Shown here: piece by piece, positions 8,077-15,892 of the stretch
Numbering within the stretch: the stretch's first letter is position 1
How the letters are laid out: the number at the start of each line of letters is the position of its first letter
Source: an uncultured Paracoccaceae bacterium
Lineage (GTDB): Bacteria; Pseudomonadota; Alphaproteobacteria; Rhodobacterales; Rhodobacteraceae
Assembly (NCBI GenBank): GCA_937872465.1
Contig: CALMSR010000072.1
Coordinates: forward strand, 16,274 to 80,273
Length of the DNA stretch: 64,000 nt
Direction of reading: 5' to 3'
The notes under the pieces: generated by a model
Seen by the model: only the letters and a program-made list of their open reading frames with translations
The model's database searches: none
What the model was told of the DNA's origin: nothing
Program-made: the position numbers and the translations under genes

Positions 8077-8592
8077 TCAGGTCGTCACGAGTTCGGCCAG
8101 GAAGCCGCGGGTGAAGCGTTCGAGCGCCGCCCAGTCGGTCGGGTCGGCGGATTGTTCGGGGCCGCCGAAGCCGAGCCAGCCGAGGGCGCGCCGGGCGGGG
8201 CCGAGATCGGCGGGGCCGGGCGCTTCCGCCACATGGTGCCGATGGGCGGGAACCCAGCCGGTCGCGGCGCTCAGCCGCGCGACGCAGGCCTCCGCCGCGT
8301 CGCGGTCCCGGCCGCGCCCGAGCGCGGGCTCCACCGAGACCAGGGCGTTCCGCGTATAGGTGAGCTGGTCGGCCCAGTCGCGCACGAGGCTCTCGAAGCG
8401 CTGCGGATAGGCGCCGCCGTGGACCGGCGCGGCGAGGATCACCGCCCCGGTGCCCTCGGCGAGCGTCAGGGTCTCGTCGGCGATGTCGACGAGATGCACC
8501 AGATGCCCCGCCTCCCGCGCGATCTCGGCGATGCGCGCGGCGACCCGGCGGGTCAGGCCCTCGACGGTGACATAGGCGAGCAGGATCTCCAT
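8077..8592 (-). CDS. Flavodoxin-domain protein (HemG-like)
   Basis: A 171-residue flavodoxin-like protein. It opens with the FMN-phosphate loop region MEILLAYVTVEGLTRRVA, in which the usual T-x-T-G-x-T is changed to YVTVEGLT, and has a second flavin-binding loop LAAPVHGGAYP. Size and layout resemble the HemG-type (menaquinone-dependent protoporphyrinogen oxidase) flavodoxins, but the C-terminal half is divergent and the enzymatic role is open. It ends 78 bases from the SDR operon and starts 10 bases after the stop of the repeat-rich membrane protein gene upstream, so the latter two are likely cotranscribed. Confidence 0.7.
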   Translation of the reverse strand: MEILLAYVTVEGLTRRVAARIAEIAREAGHLVHLVDIADETLTLAEGTGAVILAAPVHGGAYPQRFESLVRDWADQLTYTRNALVSVEPALGRGRDRDAAEACVARLSAATGWVPAHRHHVAEAPGPADLGPARRALGWLGFGGPEQSADPTDWAALERFTRGFLAELVTT

Positions 8593-8602
8593 GCGCCGCC
8601 CG

Positions 8603-9718
8603 TCACTCCGGGTGGCCGAAGCCGGGATGCAGCCAGGCCACGATCAGCGCGCCGAGCCCGAGCAGCGTCAGGGCCGGCACCGCGAACCAGGCGAGGAAGG
8701 GCACCAGCGCCACGAGACCGACGATCACCGCGCCGATCAGCGCGGTCAGGAACCGCTCGCCGAGCGTGTCGGGCTCGAGCAGCCCGATCCAGCCCCAGGT
8801 CCCGCGCCCGACCATCCAGACCCCGATGAGGTAGCCGAGGAAGGCGAAGCCGAAGGCCGCCAGCAGGACGACCGGCGCGGCGAGCAGGCCGAGGATCGTC
8901 AGGGCGAGCAGGATGGCCGATCCGACCAGGACCGCGAGCGCGAGGAAGCCCATGCCGAAGGTGCGCCAGGGCCGGTCCGCGGCGATGCGCGCGAGCCGCT
9001 CGACCCCCGCCGGCGCGATCAGGCTGAGCAGGGTGACGAGGATGGTCAGGATCAGCGCCCCGATCGCCGCGCCCGTGGCGATCGCCATCCAGTCGCGGGG
9101 GCCGCGCTCGGGCAGGATCTGGAGGTCTTCGGTCAGCGCGTGGCGCTCGATGCGGTCGGGCGGGATCACCGATTCCGGGACCACCGGCTCGTCCTCGCCG
9201 GTGGCGAGCTTCAGCCGGCCGCCGATGCTGGCGCCGGGCCCGAATTCGACCACATTGGCGGTGATCGCCACGTCGCCGGCGATCGCCGCGTCGATTTCCA
9301 CGGTATCGGCGGCGAGGAGCGCCGTGCCGCCGACCGGCGCGTCGAGCTTGAGGTGGCGGGCGGCCGCGCGCAGGTCGCCGCCGACCGCGGCCGCGACGGA
9401 AACGTCGTAGCCCATCAGCATCGCGTCGCCGCCGACCGGCGCCGAGGCGGCCACGTCCGCGCCGCTCGCGACGAGCATGCCCGCGACCTCGGCATGGGTG
9501 GCCACCCGGCGACCCGCGAGCCAGGCCGAGCCGGTGATCGGCGCCCGCAGGTCGATGTTCTCCCCGGCCGCGAAGGCGTCGTCGATGCCCTCGGTATCGA
9601 GGCTGAGCGTGCCGCCGGCGACATAGATGTCGTCGCCGAGGCGGAAGACGTCGTTTTCGTCCTGGGCCAGCGCGGGGGCGGCGAAGGCCAGCAGGGCGAG
9701 CAGAACTGCACGGATCAT
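8603..9718 (-). CDS. Secreted/membrane protein with polymer-forming-like repeats
   Basis: 371 residues. A Sec signal peptide (MIRAVLLALLAFAAPALAQ) leads a domain of about 160 residues made of short repeated turns (such as GTLSLDTEGIDDAFAAGENIDLRAPITGSAWLAG), the pattern of a right-handed beta-solenoid like bactofilin-type polymer-forming domains. After a short acidic linker come about five transmembrane helices (for example WMAIATGAAIGALILTILVTLLSLIAP). This suggests an exported solenoid anchored in the inner membrane. The function is unknown. The flavodoxin gene follows after 10 bases. Confidence 0.75.
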   Translation of the reverse strand: MIRAVLLALLAFAAPALAQDENDVFRLGDDIYVAGGTLSLDTEGIDDAFAAGENIDLRAPITGSAWLAGRRVATHAEVAGMLVASGADVAASAPVGGDAMLMGYDVSVAAAVGGDLRAAARHLKLDAPVGGTALLAADTVEIDAAIAGDVAITANVVEFGPGASIGGRLKLATGEDEPVVPESVIPPDRIERHALTEDLQILPERGPRDWMAIATGAAIGALILTILVTLLSLIAPAGVERLARIAADRPWRTFGMGFLALAVLVGSAILLALTILGLLAAPVVLLAAFGFAFLGYLIGVWMVGRGTWGWIGLLEPDTLGERFLTALIGAVIVGLVALVPFLAWFAVPALTLLGLGALIVAWLHPGFGHPE

Positions 9719-9880
9719 CGCATCCCCTCCTCGAGCTTTGACGGCGCCGATCTTCGGCCGTGAGGCGCGGCTTGGCAAGTGCGGCGCCCGGCCCCGGCGG
9801 GGTGGTGGCATGGGGGATCGCCCTCGGCGCGGGCAGAGCGGGCGGCGTCGCCGGATGACGTTCCCGCGACTGGCCCCCCC

Positions 9881-10744
9881 TCACATCCGCAATGCCCTGC
9901 GGCGGGCGCGGGTCTCGCGGAACCAGATCACGAGGCCCGAGGCCACGATGATGGCCGCGCCGGCCAGCATGGCGCCGTCGGGCATGTCGTCGAAGACGAT
10001 CCAGCCGAAGAGGATGCCCCAGAAGAGCAGCGTGTACTGGATCGGGGTGATGGTCGCGGCATCGGCGAGCTTGAGCGAGCGCGCGATCGCGAGATGCCCG
10101 CCCATGGCGACGATGCCGAGCAGCGCCAGCAGCCCGAGATCCCCCGGCGGCGTCGGGACCCAGGCGAAGGGCGCGACGACCAGGCCCGCCAGGGCCGCGC
10201 CGAGGGTCTGCCAGAACACGAGCGCGGTGTCCGGCGTGGCGCGCAGGGCGCGGGCCGTGAGCACCATGGTCGCATAGGCGAGGCTGCCGAGCAGCGAGAC
10301 CGCCACCGCCGGCGCGATGCCCCCGCCCGGCCGCAGCGCCACCAGCACGCCGAGAAAGCCGAGCAGGATCGCTCCCCAGCGCCAGGGGCCGACGCTTTCG
10401 CCGAGCGCCCAGGGCGAGAGCGCGGCGACATAGATCGGCGCCGCCAGCCAGTAGGTCAGCACGTCGGCGAGCGGCAGGACCGCGACCGCGAGATAGAAGC
10501 ACACCAGTTCGGCGGTCGAGGCGGAGACGCGGAGGAGCTGCAGGCCCGGCCGGTGGACCGGCAGGAGCGGGATGCGGTTGCGCCAGAGCATCAGCGCGAG
10601 GATCGCGAGCGCCGCGAGCGAGCGCAGCAGGATCACCTGGCCGACCGAATAGGTCGCCACGAGCCATTTCCCGAGCGTGTCGTTGAGCGCGAAGAGCAGC
10701 ATGCCGAGCAGCGCCAGCAGGATGCCGAGGCGCTGCGGCGTCAT
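9881..10744 (-). CDS. EamA/DMT-family transporter
   Basis: A 287-residue inner-membrane protein with ten predicted transmembrane helices in two five-helix EamA repeats. The first repeat begins LGILLALLGMLLFALNDTLGKWL and the second LGSLAYATMVLTARAL. Family members export metabolites or take up small solutes; the substrate cannot be predicted. The C-terminus is basic (RETRARRRALRM), consistent with a cytoplasmic end by the positive-inside rule. It stands 51 bases downstream of the FAD-dehydrogenase gene on the same strand and may be cotranscribed with it. Confidence 0.85.
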   Translation of the reverse strand: MTPQRLGILLALLGMLLFALNDTLGKWLVATYSVGQVILLRSLAALAILALMLWRNRIPLLPVHRPGLQLLRVSASTAELVCFYLAVAVLPLADVLTYWLAAPIYVAALSPWALGESVGPWRWGAILLGFLGVLVALRPGGGIAPAVAVSLLGSLAYATMVLTARALRATPDTALVFWQTLGAALAGLVVAPFAWVPTPPGDLGLLALLGIVAMGGHLAIARSLKLADAATITPIQYTLLFWGILFGWIVFDDMPDGAMLAGAAIIVASGLVIWFRETRARRRALRM

Positions 10745-10795
10745 TGCCCGCTTCCGGCGCGGGAGGGTCCGGCGGGGGAATGCCCGCCACGGCGG

Positions 10796-12199
10796 TCACA
10801 CATGCAGGGCGCCGGGGTTCATCCTGCCGTCCGGATCGAGGGTCGATTTCAGCCCGCGCAGCATGGTGCGGGCGGGCTCGTGCAGGCGCGCATCGAAATC
10901 GGCGCGCTTCAGCCGGCCGATGCCGTGCTCGGCGCTGATGCTGCCGCCGTGACGGTCGACGCAGGCGTTCAGGACCGCCTTGGCACGGGCGAGGGCCTCG
11001 CCGGCGGGCGCGGCCCCGGCTCCGGTCGGGGGGAAGACATTGAGATGCACGTTGCCGTCGCCGAAATGGCCGTAGGCGACGGCGCGGGCGCCCGGCACGG
11101 CCGCCTCGATCTCGGCGCAGGCCTCGCGCACGAAGCGCGGCAGGGCCGAGAGGCGGACCGAGACGTCGCTGCCCAGGGAGCGGCCCATGCGCGCCTGGCC
11201 CTCGTTGACCGATTCGCGCAGCGCCCAGATCCGCTGCGCCTGCGCCTCGCTCGTGGCGAGGATGCCGTCCTCGACGAGGCCCGCCTCGGCGGCCTCGGCG
11301 AGAAAGCCCTCGAGCAGCGCCTGGAGGTCCACCGGGCCGGGGGCGGCGAGCTCGATCAGCGCGTAGACCGCCGCCGGGCTCGCCAGCTCCGGCGCGTCGG
11401 CCTGGGCGGCGACGGCGATCTCCATGGCGGGCGGCATCAGGAATTCGAAGGCCGAGAGCAGGTCCGAGCAGGCGCGCCGCGCCAGGTGGAAGGTGCGCAT
11501 CGTCGCCTCGAGGTCGGGCAGGCCGATGAGTGCGCTCGCGCGCGTGGCCGGGCGCGGCACGAGCCGCAGGGCGGCGGCGGTCACGATGCCGAAGGTGCCC
11601 TCGGCGCCGATGAAGAGCTGCTTGAGGTCCGGGCCGGTGTTGTTCTTGCGCAGGGTGCGCAGCCCGTCCCAGAGGCTGCCGTCGGCGAGCACGACCTCGA
11701 GCCCCAGCACCTGCTCGCGCATCATGCCGTAGCGCAGCACGTTGATGCCCCCGGCATTGGTCGAGACGACGCCGCCGATCTGGCTGGTGCCCTGGGCGCC
11801 GATCGAGAGCGGCAGGAAGAGATCGTGCCCGGCGACCGCGTCCTTGACCGTCTGCAGGATGCAGCCCGCCTCGACGACGGCGGAATAATCGTCGGGCTCG
11901 ATGGCGCGGATGCGGTCGAGCCGCCCGAGGCAGAGCGCCACATGGCGCTTCGGATCCTGGGGCAGGGCGCCGCCGACCAGGCCGGTATTGCCGCCCTGCG
12001 GCACGATGCCGAGCCCGAGCCGGCCGCAGGCGCGCACCATGGCGCGGACCTCCTCGGTCGCGCGGGGACGCAGAACCGCGAGTGCGGCGCCGGTCCCGGT
12101 ATGGAACCAGCCGGCGAGGAAGGGCGCCATGTCCGCGGGATCGGTCAGCACCGAGCCGGGTCCGAATTCGGCGACGAGCGCCCGCTCCGATCCTTCCAT
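10796..12199 (-). CDS. FAD-binding hydroxyacid dehydrogenase (GlcD/D-2-hydroxyglutarate dehydrogenase-like)
   Basis: 467 residues with the vanillyl-alcohol-oxidase-type FAD domain (IVPQGGNTGLVGGALP; SIGAQGTSQIGGVVSTNAGG) followed by the GlcD-type C-terminal domain ending GSISAEHGIGRLKR. These enzymes oxidise D-lactate, D-2-hydroxyglutarate or glycolate and pass electrons to quinone or an electron-transfer protein. The start at 12199 (MEGSERALV) was preferred to an upstream ATG at 12268 that would add a non-conserved basic extension. Family secure, substrate open. It faces a divergent DenD-like gene, which also handles hydroxyacids. Confidence 0.85.
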   Translation of the reverse strand: MEGSERALVAEFGPGSVLTDPADMAPFLAGWFHTGTGAALAVLRPRATEEVRAMVRACGRLGLGIVPQGGNTGLVGGALPQDPKRHVALCLGRLDRIRAIEPDDYSAVVEAGCILQTVKDAVAGHDLFLPLSIGAQGTSQIGGVVSTNAGGINVLRYGMMREQVLGLEVVLADGSLWDGLRTLRKNNTGPDLKQLFIGAEGTFGIVTAAALRLVPRPATRASALIGLPDLEATMRTFHLARRACSDLLSAFEFLMPPAMEIAVAAQADAPELASPAAVYALIELAAPGPVDLQALLEGFLAEAAEAGLVEDGILATSEAQAQRIWALRESVNEGQARMGRSLGSDVSVRLSALPRFVREACAEIEAAVPGARAVAYGHFGDGNVHLNVFPPTGAGAAPAGEALARAKAVLNACVDRHGGSISAEHGIGRLKRADFDARLHEPARTMLRGLKSTLDPDGRMNPGALHV

Positions 12200-12300
12200 C
12201 ACGCCCTCCCGGCCGCCCCTGGCACCCCTGCCTAGCGGAGGGCCGATTGCCCGGCAAGGCTCGCCCATGCTAGCCGTGGCGGGAAACCGGGGAGGGGCCC

Positions 12301-13272
12301 ATGCATGTCCTGATCATCGGCGCGGCGGGAATGCTCGGCGCCAGGCTCGCGGCGTCGCTGGCCGGCGATGCCGCGGCCGGGGTGGAGCGGCTGACCCTGC
12401 TCGACGTGGTGCCGCCGAAGGCGCCGGAGGCGGCAGGCTGCGCGGTCGAGACGGCGCGCCTCGACCTCGGCGACGCGGCGGCGGTGGCGGCGGCGGTCGC
12501 GGCGCGGCCGGATGTGATCTTCCATCTCGCGGCCATCGTCTCGGGCGAGGCCGAGGCGGATTTCGAGAAGGGCTACCGGATCAATTTCGACGGGACCCGC
12601 AATCTCTTCGAGGCGGTCCGCATGCTGCCCGGCTACACGCCGCGCCTGGTCTTCACCTCGTCGATCGCGGTCTTCGGCGCGCCCTTTCCCGACACGATCC
12701 CCGACGAATACCACCCGACGCCGCTGACGAGCTACGGCACCCAGAAGGCGATGGCCGAGCTCTTGCTCTCCGATCATTCCCGGCGCGGGGTCTTCGACGG
12801 GATCGGCATCCGGCTGCCCACGATCTGCGTGCGCCCGGGGGCGCCGAACAAGGCCGCCTCGGGCTTCTTCTCCAGCATCCTGCGCGAGCCGCTCGTCGGC
12901 AGGGAGGCGGTGCTGCCGGTCGAGGAGAGCGTGCGGCACTGGCATGCGAGCCCGCGCGCGGCGGTGGGCTTCCTGCGCCATGCGATGACGCTCGACCTCG
13001 AAAGGGTCGGGCAGCGGCGCAATCTGACCATGCCCGGCGTCTCCGCGACGGTGGGCGAGCAGATCGAGGCGCTGCGCCGGGTGGCGGGGGACGGGGCGGT
13101 GGCGCTGATCCGCCGCGCGCCCGACCCGGTGATCGCGCGCATCGTCGCCGGCTGGCCGGCGCGCTTCGATGCAAGGCGGGCGATCGCGCTGGGCTTTGCC
13201 GCCGATGCCTCCTTCGATGCCATCGTCGCGGCGCATGTGGAGGACGAGCTCGGCGGCCGCATCGGCGCCTGA
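12301..13272 (+). CDS. denD: NAD-dependent epimerase/dehydrogenase, D-erythronate dehydrogenase (DenD)-like
   Basis: A 323-residue extended SDR. The NAD motif GAAGMLGARLA is at the N-terminus, the catalytic serine lies in FTSSIAVFG, and YGTQK gives the Tyr-x-x-x-Lys pair. The segments GIRLPTICVRPGAPNKAASGFFSSILREPL and RHWHASPRAA are strongly like those of D-erythronate dehydrogenase, which oxidises D-erythronate to 2-keto-D-erythronate. No other erythronate-pathway gene is adjacent, so the physiological substrate is inferred. It is transcribed divergently from the FAD-dehydrogenase gene across 101 bases. Confidence 0.8.
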   Translation: MHVLIIGAAGMLGARLAASLAGDAAAGVERLTLLDVVPPKAPEAAGCAVETARLDLGDAAAVAAAVAARPDVIFHLAAIVSGEAEADFEKGYRINFDGTRNLFEAVRMLPGYTPRLVFTSSIAVFGAPFPDTIPDEYHPTPLTSYGTQKAMAELLLSDHSRRGVFDGIGIRLPTICVRPGAPNKAASGFFSSILREPLVGREAVLPVEESVRHWHASPRAAVGFLRHAMTLDLERVGQRRNLTMPGVSATVGEQIEALRRVAGDGAVALIRRAPDPVIARIVAGWPARFDARRAIALGFAADASFDAIVAAHVEDELGGRIGA

Positions 13273-13364
13273 GCCACGGGACGAATTCATAGAAGACAAT
13301 GGGTTCGTCGCCCTGTATGCTTCCCGTTGGTGGCGCGCGGCGCCGGCGGTCGAGGGAGAGGGCC

Positions 13365-14909
13365 ATGGGTTCGGCTTCGATGGAGGCGGCCGGCTGGGTC
13401 GTGGCGGCGGCCCTTCTCGCGGCCTTTCCGGGAACGGCGCGCGCCCAGGACGCGGCGACGGGTGACGAGGCGGTGCAGGCGGAAGCCGTCGGCGCCGAGG
13501 CGGCCGACGCGGCCGCGGAGGCGGAGGAACCGCTGCTCGGGGAAGAGGAGCTCGACGATCTGGTCGCCCCGGTCGCGCTCTACCCCGATGCGCTGCTGGC
13601 GCAGGTCTTCGTGGCCTCGACCTATCCGCTCGACCTGGTCAAGGCCGACCGGTTCATCGGCGACAATGCCGAGGTGGACGACAAGGAGCGCGCCGCCCTC
13701 GCCGAGGCCGAGGATTGGGATCCGAGCGTCCAGGTGCTCGCGGCCGGCTTCCCGACCGTGGTGCAGCGCATGGCGGCGGAGATCGACTGGACCGAGCAGC
13801 TCGGCGAGGCGACGCTGACCCAGACCGACGACGTGCTCGATGCGGTGCAGCGCATGCGCACGCTGGCGATGGCGAACGGCTCGCTCACCAGCAACGAGGC
13901 GCAGCTCGTGGAGGTCGAGGACGACCAGGTCAGCATCGCGCCGGCCGATCCGGAGGTGGTCTACGTTCCGAGCTACGAGCCGGCGCAGGCCTTCGCGCCG
14001 GCGCCGGTCGGGACCGCGCCGATGGTGGTCACCGAGGGGACGGGCTTCTCGACCGGAAACGCGCTGGCCACCGGGGCGATCGCCTTCGGCAGCGCGATGA
14101 TCCTCAGCGAGATCTTCGACGACGACGACGATTGGGACGATTACTGGCGCGGCCCGCCGGTCGTCGACTGGGACAACGACGCCTTCTATCCGCGGCCGGG
14201 CATCAACGTCGACGGCGACGTCAACATCGACCGCGACCGCATCACCAACGTCGATCTCGGCGATCGCACGAACCGGATCGACCGGGACCGGGTGAACCTC
14301 GACCGCGAGCGGATCGGCGACATCGACCGCGACAGCGTCCGGCTCGACGACGACGGGCGCTGGAAGCCCGACGAGCGGCGCAAGCGGGAGGCCCGGGACA
14401 AGATCGCCGCGCGCGAGCCCGGCAGCGCGACGCCGAAGCAGAGGCGGGACGCCGAGAAGCTGAAGGGCCGCGGCGGCGGGGCCGCTTCCCTCGACAGGAG
14501 CGGCGCGCGCGAGAAGCTGAAGGCGTCGCAGGCGAAGCGCCCGCCGGGCAAGAAGCCCGCGGCCGAGGTCTCGGCGCTCAGGCCGACGGCGGAGGGCAAG
14601 AAGCGGACCAAGCAGGCGGCCGACCGGGGGACCGCGAGCGCGGCGAAATCGAAGCTGCCGGCGAACTCCAGGGCGAAGCAGGCGGCCGGCAAGAAGCCGA
14701 AACCGGCGGCCAAGCCGAAGCGCCCTGCGGCGAAGAAGACGGCCGCCGCCCGGCCGGGCGGCGCGGCCAAGGCGAAGCAGGCGAAGAGGCCCGCGGCCAA
14801 GAAATCGCCGAAGAAGCACTCGGCGCTCAATCAGCGCTCCGGCGGTGGCAAGGCGAAGGCGGCATCGAGGCGCGGCGGAAAGAGCCACACCAAGCGGAAG
14901 AGGCGGTGA
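13365..14909 (+). CDS. DUF3300 protein with histone H1-like C-terminal tail
   Basis: 514 residues. A signal peptide (AAALLAAFPGTARAQ) leads a DUF3300 domain of roughly 200 residues (LDDLVAPVALYPDALLAQVFVASTYPLDLVKADRF ... VVYVPSYEPAQAF). Next comes an acidic Asp-rich linker with repeated RDR-I/V units (DRDRITNVDLGDRTNRIDRDRVNLDRERI). The last 140 residues are Lys/Ala/Pro-rich in the style of histone H1 or AlgP (AAKPKRPAAKKTAA). The start at 13365 has AGGGAGAG upstream. The function of DUF3300 is unknown; genes for it are often next to DUF2950 genes, as here. A strongly basic tail on an exported protein suggests binding of anionic envelope polymer or extracellular DNA; this is inference. Confidence 0.85.
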   Translation: MGSASMEAAGWVVAAALLAAFPGTARAQDAATGDEAVQAEAVGAEAADAAAEAEEPLLGEEELDDLVAPVALYPDALLAQVFVASTYPLDLVKADRFIGDNAEVDDKERAALAEAEDWDPSVQVLAAGFPTVVQRMAAEIDWTEQLGEATLTQTDDVLDAVQRMRTLAMANGSLTSNEAQLVEVEDDQVSIAPADPEVVYVPSYEPAQAFAPAPVGTAPMVVTEGTGFSTGNALATGAIAFGSAMILSEIFDDDDDWDDYWRGPPVVDWDNDAFYPRPGINVDGDVNIDRDRITNVDLGDRTNRIDRDRVNLDRERIGDIDRDSVRLDDDGRWKPDERRKREARDKIAAREPGSATPKQRRDAEKLKGRGGGAASLDRSGAREKLKASQAKRPPGKKPAAEVSALRPTAEGKKRTKQAADRGTASAAKSKLPANSRAKQAAGKKPKPAAKPKRPAAKKTAAARPGGAAKAKQAKRPAAKKSPKKHSALNQRSGGGKAKAASRRGGKSHTKRKRR

Positions 14910-14938
14910 CACGGATGTTCGAGAGAGGCGCTGCGACC

Positions 14939-15892
14939 ATGACCCATCCGACCCTGAGGCGCACCCGGCGCGGCCCGCATCTCGCGGCGCTGCTGCTCGG
15001 GGCCGCGACGCTGGCGTTGGCGCTGCCGCGCGCGGCCGCCGCCGAAGCCCTGATCTTCGAGACGCCCGAGGCGGCGGTTTCGGCCCTGATCGCGACGCTG
15101 GAGGCGGCGGACCGGGACGAGCTGGTCGCGATCTTCGGGCCGGAGAGCGAGGACGTGATCCTGACGGGAAACGACGCCGAGGACCGGGAGGTCTGGAGCG
15201 AGTTCCTCGGCAACCAGCGCGCCATGAGCCGGATCGTCGTCGACGGCGCCACGGCGACACTGGAAGTCGGCCGCACGCTCTGGCCCTTCCCGATCCCGCT
15301 CGTCGGGACCGAGGCCGGCTGGCGGTTCGACGCCGAGGCCGGGCGCGAGGAGGTGCTGCTGCGCCGGATCGGCCAGAACGAGCTCGACGTGATCGACCTG
15401 ATGGGGGGCTATGTCCGGGCGCAGGCCGACTATCGCGCCTCGGATCCGGATGACGACGGGCTCAGGACCTTCGCCGCCGGCATCCTCAGCACGCCGGGCA
15501 CCCGGGACGGCCTCTACTGGCCGCCGGAGCCGGGCGCGCCGGAGAGCCCGGTGGGCGATTTCATGGCGCGGGCCTCGGCCGACGGCTACAGCGTGGGCGA
15601 GGAGGATCTCGAGGCCGACCCCTATCTGGGCTATTATTACCGGGTGCTCACCCGCCAGGGGCCGGAGGCCCCCGGCGGCGCCTTCGACTACATGGTGGGC
15701 GGGCACATGCTGGCCGGCCATGCGTTGCTCGCCTATCCGGCCGCCTATGGCGAGACCGGCGTGATGAGCTTCATGGTGGGGGAGAACGGCGTGATCTACG
15801 AGGCCGATCTCGGCGAGGAGACGCTCGAGGTCGCCGGCGCGATCGAGAGCTACGATCCGGGCGAGGCCTGGGCGCCGGTCGAGGCGGAATAG
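14939..15892 (+). CDS. DUF2950 exported protein
   Basis: 317 residues with a signal peptide (LAALLLGAATLALALPRAAAAEA) and a full DUF2950 domain (FETPEAAVSALIATLEAADRDELVAIFGPES ... GYYYRVLTRQGPEAPGGAFDYMVGGHMLAGHALLAYPAAYGETGVMSFMV). The function is unknown. It starts 29 bases after the DUF3300 gene and is surely in one operon with it. An in-frame ATG at 14915 would add eight residues; 14939 is preferred because GAGAGAGG lies upstream. Its 3' end overlaps the convergent kinase gene by 43 bases. Confidence 0.87.
   Translation: MTHPTLRRTRRGPHLAALLLGAATLALALPRAAAAEALIFETPEAAVSALIATLEAADRDELVAIFGPESEDVILTGNDAEDREVWSEFLGNQRAMSRIVVDGATATLEVGRTLWPFPIPLVGTEAGWRFDAEAGREEVLLRRIGQNELDVIDLMGGYVRAQADYRASDPDDDGLRTFAAGILSTPGTRDGLYWPPEPGAPESPVGDFMARASADGYSVGEEDLEADPYLGYYYRVLTRQGPEAPGGAFDYMVGGHMLAGHALLAYPAAYGETGVMSFMVGENGVIYEADLGEETLEVAGAIESYDPGEAWAPVEAE

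Noticed and set aside
14390..14905. Lys/Ala-rich stretch as a separate histone-like gene
   Set aside because: It is in frame with and continuous to the DUF3300 protein, and no independent start with a ribosome-binding site is present.
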